Shown: positions 1 to 10,954, counted from the stretch's first letter. The stretch: DNA of 64,000 nucleotides from Gigaspora margarita (GCA_009809945.1 WTPW01002131.1:48488-112487); one strand, 5' to 3'. The notes: generated from the sequence alone by a model not told the origin. Numbers and translations are program-made.

Positions 1-7
1 TGCCCCA

Positions 8-493
8 TGATTTGTCTATAAATACTGATACAAAACATGTGATCATCCTAATTAAATATCAAATAGTAGTTTTAACTTTGAGCAATAATATAATTAGTAG
101 TAACCAAGAAAATTTTATTTTAAGGATATAGAATTATTCATTAGGATTTTGTGATTCTAAAATGTCCATGAGTGTCAAATTTGAATGAGTCCTCATTGAG
201 ATTGCCTATTTTTAGCCAAAAAAAATTGTGATTTCACTTTTAATAGTAATTTACTATTAAAAGTAAAATTGCAATTTTTTTTGGCTAAAAATGGGTGTAT
301 TTCAATAAGGACTCAATCAAATTTGATGCTCAAGGATATTTTAGAATTACAAAATCCTAATAAATAATCCTATACCCTTAAAATAAAATTTTCTTGGTTA
401 CTACTAATTATATCATTGAGCAAAGTTAAAACTACTATTTAATTTTTAATTAGGATGATCACATGTTTTGCATCAGGATTTATAGACAAATCA
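8..493. mobile_element. Palindromic foldback MITE, about 486 bp
   Basis: The two halves are near-perfect reverse complements around position 250. The inner stem is 236-249 against 251-264, and the outer ends are TGATTTGTCTATA (8-20) and TATAGACAAATCA (481-493). There is no coding potential. The architecture is that of a non-autonomous element made almost only of terminal inverted repeat. No clear target-site duplication was seen, so the superfamily is open. Confidence 0.8.
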
Positions 494-949
494 CAGAGAG
501 TGCAGGATCATGTAATTCAATTGCGATATAATTTTAGTGATAATTACTCTTGGTATTGATAATTCAAATAAAAAAAATTTATCCTAAAATAACTTAGCTT
601 GGGGTGATATATGGATTTAAAAATTTTTATTCAGGTGATGCCTATAATACATATGAATTTTGAAACCATGCATATGATTTTTGCAGATATATTTTTATGC
701 AAGTATGCTAGCATAATTCAAGTCAATTTATCTTAAGCATTTGGAAGTTCCCAACTGAAAAAAATTAATATAAATTATGAACAAGGTCAAGAGTAGAAAA
801 AAATTTTTTAATATTCCAGCAATGGAGTGGTTTTTATAAACCAGATATCCCTTAAACTATCAGGTTTAGTACACAAATTTGTATGCTAAAATATTTTGAA
901 GAAAATTGAGCTTGAAGAATTTTTCTTTATAAAACTTTTATTCTAATTG
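494..949. other. Gene-free AT-rich stretch
   Basis: I see no open reading frame, RNA gene or clear repeat boundary here, only A/T-rich sequence with short homopolymers. Confidence 0.5.
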
Positions 950-1510
950 GTTGTAGTGATTCTTCATAGAGGTAGTAGATAAATCCGGATTTATATTTAT
1001 ATCTGGATTAATCCAGTTTTTAAACAAATCCAGATTCAATTTTTTGAACCAACTATATCCAGATATAATACAATATATAACCAGATACAATATACAATCT
1101 GGATACCACATATAATCCGGATACAAGATATAATCTGGATATAATATATAATCCGGATATGTGTACTATCAAAAGAAAACATGCCATTGGGTTTCACTTA
1201 TATTTTGTATCAGGCACAATCTCTAATAAATTAGATAGATTGTGTTTGGTACAAAATATAACTAAAATTCTGATGAACGAAGTTACATCATTGCTATTTA
1301 ACCATATATAAATTTATATATCCGAATTTAAATTTGTATCCAGATTTAAATTTGTATCCAGATTTAGATTTGTATCCAGATTTAGATTTGTATCCAGATT
1401 TAGATTTATATCCGAATTAATCCAAATATATTTATATCCGGATTTAAATAAAATTAATCCAGATTCGTTTGTTTTAATTCTAGTTATATCCAGATTAAAA
1501 AAATCATCTT
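950..1510. repeat. Inverted arrays of short ATCCGGAT/ATCCAGAT units
   Basis: Two arrays of 8-bp near-palindromes (ATCCGGAT, ATCTGGAT, ATCCAGAT) lie at about 978-1165 and 1313-1500 in largely opposite orientation. The right array contains about five copies of an 18-bp unit built on TTTGTATCCAGATTTA. Between them, 1199-1221 and about 1237-1262 form a separate short inverted repeat (TATTTTGTA...TACAAAATA). The 62-codon reverse-strand frame across the left array is a by-product of the repeats. Confidence 0.7.
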
Positions 1511-2460
1511 GGTTCTAACTCTAATTCTTCAAGACCCAAGTTATGTGGCACATCTGCAGCTATAGTATGAAATACTCTATATAAACTAATTTGAAGGTAT
1601 AAATTTACAAGGACCCTGGACATCTCTCATATAGGTCATAATTGGATTTTGGCCAATTTTGGCCCAATTTGCTGAAAACTACAAAATACATTTTTTAAAT
1701 AACTTTTGATCTAGTGATTAGAATTGAATGACTTTTTTTTGTTAGATGTGCCTTACTAAGGGCTTTATTTTAAAAAAAGTTTATTCAATTGGACCACTAG
1801 ATGCCAAGATAATTACCCAAAACTGTTTTTTTACTTCTCAAATTTTAGGGATTTTTGCTAAAAAAAAAAAATAAAGTATGAACTCTGTACTAGATATCTG
1901 GGGTCCTAATTTATATGATGGCTAAAAAATGAGTCATTTTATCTATATATTTGAGCTATTGTATCTCTTTAACATTGCCTCAAAAATCAATTATATAAAG
2001 TCAGTTATGAAATATTTTTGATCAACTTTAAAGTTATAATATAAAAGGGACCTCTGTATGACAATTTTAAAAAATCTTCACAAGTATCATGTGAAAATGC
2101 CTTTTTTAGTATTAAATTTGGGCATAAAGTTCCTATTATAGTTGATACCAAATAACTGATTTTTGGAGTATTGATAAAAAAATTTTATAGAATAAGAATT
2201 ATATAGTAATCAGAACATGGCATGCTTTCATTTTAGCTTAAAAATAGGATGTGGCTTAATAAAATTAGAATAAATGCACAAAAACAGGTCAAACATTATT
2301 TTAGCATACAAATTTGTATGCTAGACGGTTTAAGAGATAATATTGTGCATTATACATGTTATGTTTAAAAAGCACTGAATAGATTATCATTAATTAAGAT
2401 TAAATTTACACTTAGTTGTGCATTGCTTTTAAAGTTCAAAGCACAATAGTAATAATATAA
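1511..2460. other. Gene-free stretch with dispersed GGACCC/GGGTCC motif
   Basis: No gene was recognised. Around 1610-1650 a GGACCCTGGACATCTCTCA segment occurs that returns near 35.43, 48.12 and 52.53 kb, and a GGGGTCCT segment is near 1899. It is probably a remnant of a dispersed element. Confidence 0.45.
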
Positions 2461-2700
2461 TATTCTATTTATTTATAAATATTTTATTGTTTATATTTAA
2501 TTTAGACATTTAGTCAAATAGTATTTTATTTGGTCAACTATTTAGACATTTAATTACATAGTATTTATTTAGTCCACTATTTAGGCATTTAATCAACTTT
2601 AGGCTTTGATATTTCAAAAAAAATAATGCCATATCAAAATATATTTAGACACTAATTGTCTAAATAGTTAACTAAATTAAGTATTTTGACTAACAACATT
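2461..2700. repeat. Imperfect inverted repeat
   Basis: CTATTTAGACATTTA-type segments on the left (2490-2590) are mirrored by TGTCTAAATAGTTAACTA near 2655. It is a low-complexity foldback with no coding content. Confidence 0.45.
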
Positions 2701-2703
2701 AAT

Positions 2704-2816
2704 AAAGTGGCCCAATTTAAATTTTTAATATATATAAAGTGGCCAAATTTAAATTTTTAAAATATATAAAGTGGCCAAATTTGCTTTTTTTATATATATA
2801 AAATGTAACCAAATTT
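2704..2816 (+). repeat. Tandem repeat, about 33-bp unit, three copies plus a relic
   Basis: AAAGTGGCCAAATTTAAATT recurs three times at roughly 32-35-bp spacing, joined by ATATAT tracts. A fourth degenerate copy ends the array. Confidence 0.7.
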
Positions 2817-3079
2817 CATCTTTAATTATAAAAATACTATAACTTCAACTTCTTAACTTTTTTATAAATAGATTTAAAAAAATTTAAGAATGTGGAAGTG
2901 TTTAGTTTGTTTTGATTTTTTATTTTAAAATAGTATTTTTCTTTTGCTATTTTTTTTAAAAAAGAATTAGCAATTTGAATTTCATCAAATTATTGGTCAG
3001 AACTAGGTTGTACATACTATATTATATGACTTATTTGCTGCTACAATATATAGTAAAAGTTAATATTGTTAATATTGAA

Positions 3080-3510
3080 ATTATTTTAAAAATTTTGTTA
3101 CAATACTATTCAATAATTACAATTTGTAGTAAATTTAATTTGCATAAGAATTATTATAATTTCTATATTATTTATTTGTACTATAAAAAATTTTGTTACA
3201 AAACTTACTATTTATGTTACAAAACTTGCTATTCCAGTAACTATATAGTAGTTAAGATCAAGCTAGTCTATTATAATTTTTATTAATGTAAAACTCTGTT
3301 ATAGAACTTATTTAGTGACCACATAGCATATGTTTGTTTGTACTAGAATTATTTTGATTCTTACTATAATTATAAAGAATTTTGTTACAGAACTTTATAT
3401 TTCAGTGATCAAATATATTTGAAGTTGAGTCAATATATACTGAATTATTGTAATTTCTAAAAGATTCTGTTATAGAACTTATTTAGTTAGTTGCATTAGA
3501 ATTAATAAGT
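3080..3510 (+). repeat. Degenerate tandem repeat, about 80-90-bp period
   Basis: A core TTTGTTACAGAACTTATTT (variants TTATAGAAC, TTACAAAAC) returns near 3190, 3213, 3293, 3379 and 3468. The overlapping 103-codon Tyr/Leu-rich frame is explained by the repeat and is not called as a gene. Confidence 0.55.
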
Positions 3511-4501
3511 TATTGTAAAAAAGCTTATTATAAAATTACTTATTATTTGGTAACATAAGTTAAAAAGGTTTAATTTGATAAAGTTAATATAACTAATATA
3601 AAAACTTTTTTATTTTAATATTAGTAATTTTTTATTTTTTGTATTAAACTTTATATATAATTTAGAATTATTTAATAAAAAGTTAGTAATATAATATCTT
3701 GTTTTAAGTAATATTAAATAAGATAGCTGCACAATGCTTTACACAAAACCAGGAATGGAAGAATCAGTAGATCATATTAGAAATTTAAAAAATAAATATT
3801 TTAACAGTTTATTAATACTAACTAATAAATTATATATACTTTAGTTTACATGTGTATAACATTTATGATCAATAATCTATAATGCCAATCAAAATAGCCA
3901 AAAAGTTTTTGCCTAACCCTAACTATGAGGCAAAAAGCATCTATAAAACAACTACAAAAATTTTACCTCATGGTTAGGGTTAGGATTAGAGTTAGGATCA
4001 GCTTTTATATAGTTAGAAGGTCTTTTATATAGATATCAAGAATGTGATTTATGCAGCATATAGACATATCAGATATATTGAAGTAACTGCTAGTAATTTT
4101 GTTTATGCTCTTCTGACCAGGAATGGTAAATGATCTAAAATAATCCAAATGATCCAAATGACAAATAACTAGTTACGGATCATTTCAAAAACCAAATAAC
4201 TCTTATAGGTCATTTAACATTTGTTAACTGATAATCTAATATTTTTAAACCAATCAAAATTGATTATTAGACAAAAGTAATTTTTATACAATATGATTGA
4301 TAATCATAGCTATATATTAAAGTTAAAATTATACTAAGTTAATCGACTTTTATGCCTTAAGTAAAGTTGTTCAGAAGAACAAATTGCATAAATTTTATAA
4401 ATTTTTTATATAATTTAAATAACTTTTTATTAAGCTATTTTTGTGGTTTACATTTATATAAGAAATTTAAAAATTTTTTTAAGTAAATATAAAATGTGAG
4501 A

Positions 4502-4573
4502 GTGTGTGACTTAGTGAAGTTGGTAAGTTGTCACTCCAAGCAGCAGGTTAGGGTTCAAATCCCACTAGTGATG
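4502..4573 (+). promoter_or_regulatory. tRNA-like RNA polymerase III promoter of the SINE-like element
   Basis: A box-A-like TGACTTAGTGAAGTTGG (4507-4523) is followed about 30 bp later by GGTTCAAATCC (4552-4562), a perfect match to the box B consensus GGTTCRANYCC. The acceptor stem does not pair well and no safe anticodon can be assigned, so this is a tRNA-derived head rather than a functional tRNA gene. Confidence 0.65.
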
Positions 4574-5005
4574 CTTTGAAAAATAGGTCTGTGTTCTAGT
4601 ATCTGTTTTTTATCGATCAGTTGCTTGGTACACTATCTTGAATAGGAGCTTTAGCCACAAAATCCAAGGAACCAGAGAAATGAAACCCCATTTGGCAAAT
4701 CCTAAGTAAGGAGGTAGTAAAGATCTTTAATGGTGCTACCAAAGCTAAAATATCAGAAACTGGAGCTGGAGAATCAAACTACAAAACTTTTGAGGAGGGT
4801 TCACCAACCTGGCTGCTGGAGTCACACTAGAGAAAAAGGACCTATGTTTTAGCAGTAGATACCAAGAGAAGAAAGCTATATTGACCCTTCTAGGCTAACT
4901 AGTTTGGAAGTTTGTGGATCTGGTATAAGATCCAGTAGGATGGTAGTAGGGGTACTAGGATTGGAGCGAACCTTGTAAGGGCAGAAGAGAACCCCGAAGA
5001 ATACA

Positions 5006-5140
5006 TATACAACTCAGATCCAGACTCAAAATTTTAATATAACTTTATACACTTAATTTTATTAAAAGCTTTATACAAAATTATCATATAAGTTCAAATT
5101 TTACTATAAATTATACAATTTTAGATCTGAGTTTGTATAC
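5006..5140. repeat. Small inverted-repeat insertion
   Basis: ATATACAACTCAGATCCAG at its left edge is mirrored by TTAGATCTGAGTTTGTATAC on the right (about 5122-5141). It is a short AT-rich foldback within the SINE-like element. Confidence 0.5.
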
Positions 5141-5224
5141 TATATATATTCCTATTCCGAAAATAAACTACCCTTTTGTTTTAACCAAAAAAATCTAAAA
5201 ACTTGTTTTATCCAAAAATAAGCT

Positions 5225-6105
5225 ACCCCCGATCGATAATAGTTACTACATAGTAAAGTCCAAATTTTACTATGCAAATCGGTTATAATCGCTTAAGTAA
5301 ACTTGTTCGGAAGATCAAAATACNNNNNNNNNNNNNNNNNNNNNNNNNNNNNNNNNNNNNNNNNNNNNNNNNNNNNNNNNNNNNNNNNNNNNNNNNNNNN
5401 NNNNNNNNNNNNNNNNNNNNNNNNNNNNNNNNNNNNNNNNNNNNNNNNNNNNNNNNNNNNNNNNNNNNNNNNNNNNNNNNNNNNNNNNNNNNNNNNNNNN
5501 NNNNNNNNNNNNNNNNNNNNNNNNNNNNNNNNNNNNNNNNNNNNNNNNNNNNNNNNNNNNNNNNNNNNNNNNNNNNNNNNNNNNNNNNNNNNNNNNNNNN
5601 NNNNNNNNNNNNNNNNNNNNNNNNNNNNNNNNNNNNNNNNNNNNNNNNNNNNNNNNNNNNNNNNNNNNNNNNNNNNNNNNNNNNNNNNNNNNNNNNNNNN
5701 NNNNNNNNNNNNNNNNNNNNNNNNNNNNNNNNNNNNNNNNNNNNNNNNNNNNNNNNNNNNNNNNNNNNNNNNNNNNNNNNNNNNNNNNNNNNNNNNNNNN
5801 NNNNNNNNNNNNNNNNNNNNNNNNNNNNNNNNNNNNNNNNNNNNNNNNNNNNNNNNNNNNNNNNNNNNNNNNNNNNNNNNNNNNNNNNNNNNNNNNNNNN
5901 NNNNNNNNNNNNNNNNNNNNNNNNNNNNNNNNNNNNNNNNNNNNNNNNNNNNNNNNNNNNNNNNNNNNNNNNNNNNNNNNNNNNNNNNNNNNNNNNNNNN
6001 GTATTTTGATCTTCCGAACAAGTTTACTTAAGTGACTTTAATCGATTTGGATAGTAAACTTTTGACTTTACTATGTAGCGACTATTATCGATCATGGGGT
6101 AGCTT
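5225..6105. repeat. Palindromic foldback interrupted by the assembly gap
   Basis: The left arm (about 5225-5323) and right arm (6001-6105) are reverse complements. They share a block starting AAGTAAACTTGTTCGGAAG, exact over 29 bp up to the gap, and GATCGATAATAGT further out. The same arms recur at 31.67-32.45 kb and partly near 40.34 kb. The long frames full of unknown residues across the gap are artefacts. Confidence 0.75.
5324..6000. other. Assembly gap, 677 N
   Basis: Unresolved bases lie exactly between the two arms of a palindrome. Gap length may be nominal. Confidence 0.99.
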
Positions 6106-7469
6106 ATTTTTGGATCAAAGGCGTTTTTACATTTTTGGATTTAAACAAGAGGGTAGCATGTAGTTTATTTTTGGAAACATACAGTATAGTATCGTTATAC
6201 AAAATAAAAATCTAACTTGTTATAAAAGATATCTTTGTTATACAAATAAACATCTAACTTTTCAAAAAATTACCTGTTGGTTATACAAATTTAAACATAT
6301 AACATATTAAAAAATTATATAGTAAGTCTATACAAAACTGAATCCCAGTATTACATATATTCTTTGGGGTCCTGGCGGAAGTAGATAATAGTAGCAGTTT
6401 AGGCTAATCCCTGAACTGCAAGTGGTCTGTCTCAGTAGATGCGTAATTTACTAAAGCATAAGTAATATCTGTGTGGGACAGGGACTGCTCTACCAAGTGT
6501 GCTGTAAGGATAAACTAGTCCTAAGGGGATTCTGTAAGCATCTGGGACTAACTTTGACTAACTAATGCAATGAAGGATTGTACTAGTGATACAAGTAGGA
6601 TTGGCAGGCAAAACAAGAACCAGAGAGTTGAATAGGTAACCTCCTAGTTGGGTTGCAGGTATGGCAACTAGTATAGAACCTTTGGGCAGACTACTTGAAT
6701 TAGACAACCAAAAGTTGTATATGTGGCTAGTTGTATCTCATCGATATAACAAATTTTGGGTGCTCAAAAAGGTGCCCTTGATCTGTTTGCTTGAATAAAA
6801 ACCTTTCCTCATAGTGGTAACTTTGACATAAAAAAAAATAAATAAATATAAAATGTCAAATAGTTTAATAAAATGTTATCTAAATTATTTAAAATTTTCA
6901 AAATATATACAATTTGTCTTCCTAAACAACTTTATTTAAGATGTGATTATTGATTAACTTAATAGAATTTTGACTTTTATATGTAGCAAAGATTATTAAT
7001 TAATAAAATCACGGTGTTCAGTAACTTTTTATATTAACAACCTGACCAATAAAATTACATTGTATGCAAATGACCCAAATGTCCTAATGACCCAAATAAC
7101 CTGATCATTTATTCAAATAACTTGGCCATTTATATTTCGAGCAAATGACCAGGTCATTTACCATCCCTGCTTCTGACCAATCAAAATTCTTAGGTGATTA
7201 TGTTGAGTTTGCACAATTCGTGATCACTGGGTTCACTCTTCTTTAAGTACTCTGGTATTTTTTACTTAATAGATGGTTTTGATTTATTAGTAAAATTTTT
7301 ATGATCTTGGAGCAAAATTGATCAATTCCGATCTAGCCAACCACCATGATTCTAATGCATCCTGAAGTATTCTGACCCAGAATTTTGGGGATGCCCCTGT
7401 ATGAGTTGAGGATTGGCTATGATAATCTATGCAGCAAGATCACATGATCCATTTCAATTTGGACGTAGG

Positions 7470-7568
7470 TATAGATGTTGGTAGAATTCAAAAATGGAAA
7501 TTATAACAATAATTACAAATTATTTTCATTGTTAAAACTTCCATTTTTGAATTCTATCAACATCTATA
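7470..7568. repeat. Long hairpin
   Basis: A roughly 30-bp stem (7470-7500 with 7539-7568; core AGAATTCAAAAATGGAA) has an AT-rich loop of about 38 bp. It overlaps the start of a 68-codon frame that I do not accept as a gene. Confidence 0.65.
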
Positions 7569-7576
7569 GATATAGG

Positions 7577-7855
7577 CAGTGTTGTACGTTTTGGCTGTCC
7601 ACAGCCTTTTTTGGCTTGTCCACGTCCAAAATTGTCCAAACTCCAAGATTGTCCAAAGCTTGTCCAGGCTTTAATAATTAATAAATCTATCTAAAAAATA
7701 TATAACTATATATTTTTTTAGATGCTAAACACATTTCAGTTAAAATTAAAATAGGTTATCTTAATAAAATTTTAAGTAATTTTACTTTATTTAATTGTCC
7801 AAAATTGTCCAAAATTGTTCAAGTCATTGTCCAAGGTTGTCCCGTGACAACACTG
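7577..7855 (+). mobile_element. hAT-like MITE, 279 bp, family member 1
   Basis: Termini CAGTGTTGT...ACAACACTG are flanked by 8-bp TSDs GATATAGG (7569-7576) and GATGTAGG (7856-7863), seven of eight identical. The body is full of TTGTCCAAA subterminal repeats. A full inverted copy with its own 8-bp TSD is at 50889-51168. Confidence 0.85.
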
Positions 7856-7869
7856 GATGTAGGTATGTA

Positions 7870-8261
7870 CGTAAAAATAAAGAAAAAAAGAAAGAAATTA
7901 TTAGTTAAACTCCACGAGTTTTTAATTTTTACAACTTTAATAAAGCAATCTGACAATATGTGTTCTCGATGTTGACTATCAATAAACCATTTATGTTAGC
8001 TTAGATTAAATAAATATATAAGACATTACAATATAATATGCTATAAGAATTGGTACAGTGCCGATTATTTAATTATAGTATTTACTATCGATATTTTACA
8101 ATTTTGAATTTTTACTGTATTCCTTATGTTTTAAAGTGAAAAGCTAATTTTATAGTACATCTTTTTATTTTCTGCATACAGATAAGAGTTTATAACTTTC
8201 ATAAATTTCATATAAATTCTCTAAATTTGAAGAAATTCTAATTTAAAAAACAGCCTTATTC
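7870..8261. other. Gene-free AT-rich stretch
   Basis: I see no gene, RNA or clear repeat. Confidence 0.45.
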
Positions 8262-8264
8262 TTA

Positions 8265-8516
8265 GGCCAGACCAATTTAATTTAGCAGTTTACATTACTC
8301 TCCTTCCTCAGAGCTCCCCCTCCTCATAGTAAAAAATTTTAGATAGATATACATAGGACTACAGAATATTTCAAAAAATTTTTTATAGTCCTAAAACAAA
8401 TCAGAAAATTTTTTTTGAAAAATTTTTTTTTAAATTTTACTATATGAACTACCCCTCCCTCCCCCCCTTTTGTGAGAAGGATGTAATGTAAACTACTAAA
8501 TTAAATTGGTCTGGCC
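8265..8516. mobile_element. PIF/Harbinger-like MITE, 252 bp
   Basis: Inverted termini start GGCCAGACCAA and extend about 35 bp (to TTTACATTAC). They are flanked by TTA at 8262-8264 and 8517-8519. GG-starting termini with a TTA/TAA duplication are typical of PIF/Harbinger. The interior is C-rich near both ends. Relatives are 21036-21272 and the split copy at 15853-19035. Confidence 0.8.
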
Positions 8517-8677
8517 TTATAGTATCTAAGAATATATAATTTTCTTTTGCTTAAAAATAAAACATTTAATTATAAAAAGAAATTATATAAAAATATGATC
8601 AAGAGCTATGATTTATTTCACCTTAAAAGTTTTTCAAAATAAAGAAAATACTATATTATGCCATAATTTTATTTATA

Positions 8678-9140
8678 CAGTACCGGACAGTGAAAACCAT
8701 CCATTTTTTTCAGCAATGTTTAAAGTCTAATAACTTCACAACAAGTAATTATTTTAAAAATCCCTCTTACAAATTTTTTATTTGTAACCTAAACTACAAA
8801 TCTGTAAGACAGATTTTTGATATCTTGCTTTTTAAAGAAGTTATAAGGGTTTAAAGTTCAGCAACTTTTATAGTAAAGTAGAAATTTGGCGCAGGACAAT
8901 CGACCAATCAGATTGCTGCTTAGTCACGTGCTCGCAATTTGATTGGTTAATATTTGTTATTAAAAATTATTAAATATAGTATAATATCCAAAATTTGGCG
9001 CTTATTAAATAAAAAAATCATTTTTATATTTTTAAGTTATCATACTTTTGTTGCACAAAAATTAGCCAATCAGAATCGTTATAAAATTCTCAAATTTGGC
9101 GCCTTTAAAAAAAATGGATGGTTTTTGCTGTCCGGTACTG
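8678..9140. mobile_element. Tc1/mariner-like MITE, 463 bp, with E2F-like and CCAAT motifs
   Basis: Inverted termini CAGTACCGGACAG and CTGTCCGGTACTG, extended inward by CCATCCATTTTTTT-type sequence, are flanked by TA on both sides (8676-8677, 9141-9142). CAGT ends plus a TA duplication point to Tc1/mariner. The interior has three TTTGGCGC octamers (8885-8892, 8994-9001, 9095-9102) and three CCAAT boxes. The 63-codon frame inside is fortuitous. Confidence 0.8.
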
Positions 9141-9499
9141 TATGAAAAAAAATTCTAACAACAAATCATACTGAGAATTCTGAGTTGAGATTTCTGCATC
9201 TTTCAAGCTAATAAAAGGATTTGCTCCATCAACTAAATTTAGGTACTTTTGAACATAATTAAATGTACAAATAACGCTTTAATGGCTTGGTGAATATCTA
9301 CTACTTTTTCAAAATATTTGAGGTTGACTACCATATTGTAGCCAATTAGTATTTTGTAATACTTTGAGTTGACTGTGGGATACTGTAAAGGTTGATTGGG
9401 AGAGCAGGTAAAACAATATAGACAATAGTGCCAATTTACACTCCAACTGTGTATGGGGAGAGATATAAATAAATATTGGGAGGGTGTTAAAGTCAAATA

Positions 9500-9880
9500 T
9501 GCAATCAGTAAGGATAATCTATCACTAAATCACTACAATATAATAAAGATGCAGATGCTGGTGATGCTAATATCAGGGATATCAATAATCCAAAATAATA
9601 ATAAAAAGATATTATGCAAATGAATGATAGGGTCAAAAGGGGTATCAAGTTTAATTCCAATCAGATGATATCAATGTAGGTTTAATTTGGGAAAGGGTTG
9701 GAGATTTTCCACAAGTGCAGGAATCTTATTTAGAGGGTAAGTTGGGTTCTAAATCAACTAGCAAATACTAGACAATCTAAAAGAGACGATGTTTATCTGA
9801 TAAATATTCAAACTAAAAGACTTTACAATAGACCAATCTGTAGGCCAATATGAATCATGTGCATAATTTTGAAGAATTAA
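9500..9880 (+). pseudogene. Possible decayed coding fragment, unknown family
   Basis: Short plus-strand stretches read like protein but need frame changes to join: DADAGDANIRDINN near 9548-9590, and VGLIWERVGDFPQVQESYLE near 9675-9735 before a stop. Base composition is less AT-extreme than the flanks. I recognise no family. A reverse-strand 85-codon frame overlaps the left part (9239-9496) and could be an unrelated shadow. Confidence 0.2.
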
Positions 9881-10014
9881 CAAAACTACGTTAAACTAGA
9901 ATTCAAGTCTTAATAAAAGCTGATTCAAGGTTACAAGTCAATTTAGTTCGTCAAATTGAGTTACGACGGGTTTTATTAAAGTTACAAGTCAAATTAAAGG
10001 ATAAGTATAATTTC

Positions 10015-10674
10015 TTTATTAATTTTACCCTAACCCCAACTTTAATTCTAACCCTAACTTTAATTATAATTTTTATTTTAATTATAACATTTTACTTATT
10101 TGGCTACTTAACACATTTTTATAGTTTAAATTTTTGTTATGTAACTGTTAAATAATTATTATTTATAATTATATTTATATATAAATTATATCTATATAAG
10201 TCTACATTGGGTTTATAGGTCTATGTATAATTTTTAAATATAACTTAATTTACATAAAATTTCTATATAGCTTTATGTAAAAATAACTTTGTGATGAACG
10301 CAACTATTTTTTATACACTTGTCTGTAAACAGAGAGAATATTAAAATGTAGCAACGGTATTAAATTTAAAAATTAGTATAAATTTTACTTTTAAGATTGG
10401 AATAATTTGATTTTAGAATGGGGTTTTTTTTGGCATTTGCTTTTTTCTTTACAATTTTTTATTTTATATATTTTTTAATTTATATATTATTGCTTACTTA
10501 AATTATAGTATTTATAAATATATATAATCAAATAACCTATGGTATTTAACAATACAAAACAGATTAAAACTTAGTCTGGCAAATCGGAACAAAAAATTAA
10601 GATTCGATCATCGATTCTAAAACGATTTTGGGGATTTGATTATCGATTCTAACTTTTAGAATCGATTCACAGCC
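10015..10674 (-). mobile_element. Inverted, truncated copy of the 13.47-kb hAT-like element
   Basis: About 650 bp match the reverse complement of 13470-14125 almost throughout, ending at GAATCGATTCACAGCCCTA (10656-10674), the hAT-like terminus. The match stops beside CCCTAACCCC at about 10020, so the distal end is missing. With the other copy it forms 650-bp inverted arms separated by about 2.8 kb. Confidence 0.75.
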
Positions 10675-10954
10675 CTAATCGATTGCAGGGTGCGCGTTAA
10701 TTCGGGACGCGAATGAGCGTTAATTTGAGGCTATATATCTGATATGCCATTTTGGGGGATCCAAATTTGAAATAACGCACCTGTGTATTATTTCGCGCCT
10801 ATACGGTACCTTCTAACCCTATGCTATGTAGATTAATGGTTATATGTGAAATGGTTGTGAGGAAATGATTACATACTAGAATTGCTGGTAAACCTAAATT
10901 AAGATAGTGAAACTGGTAACTATCTAAAATCGGGTGGTGCGTATTTCGTTTAAA

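Larger units (their letters stand above)
4498..6842 (+). mobile_element. tRNA-headed SINE-like retroelement with 14-bp TSD
   Basis: It begins just before a tRNA-like head and ends in an A-rich tail (about 6830-6842). The duplicated target TAAATATAAAATGT flanks it at 4484-4497 and 6843-6856, which fits target-primed reverse transcription. A foldback element with the assembly gap sits inside at about 5000-6360. Without that, the body is about 1 kb. A 5'-truncated relative lies at 35860-36600, sharing for example TAATAAAGATCTTT-like and GGTTGCAGGTATGGCAACTA segments. No open frame encodes a reverse transcriptase, so it would depend on another element for mobility. Confidence 0.75.
4118..7169. 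mobile_element. hAT-like element with 8-bp TSD, carrying nested insertions
   Basis: The left end CAGGAATGGTAAATGATC (4118-4135) and the right end GGTCATTTACCATCCCTG (7152-7169) are inverted repeats with two mismatches. They are flanked by the identical 8-mer CTTCTGAC at 4110-4117 and 7170-7177. CAGG-type termini and 8-bp TSDs are hallmarks of the hAT superfamily. No transposase remains. Most of its length is the SINE-like element at 4498-6842, so the original element was about 0.7 kb. Confidence 0.85.
3875..7255. repeat. Dispersed repeat copy A, split by a nested insertion
   Basis: Segments 3875-4117 and 7170-7255 together match the reverse complement of about 45378-45709. Copy B runs uninterrupted through the point where copy A is split, so copy B gives the empty site for the insertion at 4118-7169. 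Copy A carries CCTAACCCTAAC at 3912-3923 and a related TTAGGG-like block near 3965-3990. Confidence 0.75.

Noticed and set aside
2975-3286. 103-codon plus-strand frame
   Set aside because: Tyr/Leu/Ile-rich and lies in a degenerate tandem repeat; no domain or codon signal.
4502-4573. Functional tRNA gene
   Set aside because: Box B is perfect, but the acceptor stem does not pair and the unit is the head of a dispersed element.
5272-6031. Three frames of about 240 codons
   Set aside because: They consist of unknown residues across the N gap.
9239-9496. 85-codon minus-strand frame
   Set aside because: No recognisable domain; the opposite strand looks equally coding-like, so neither is secure.
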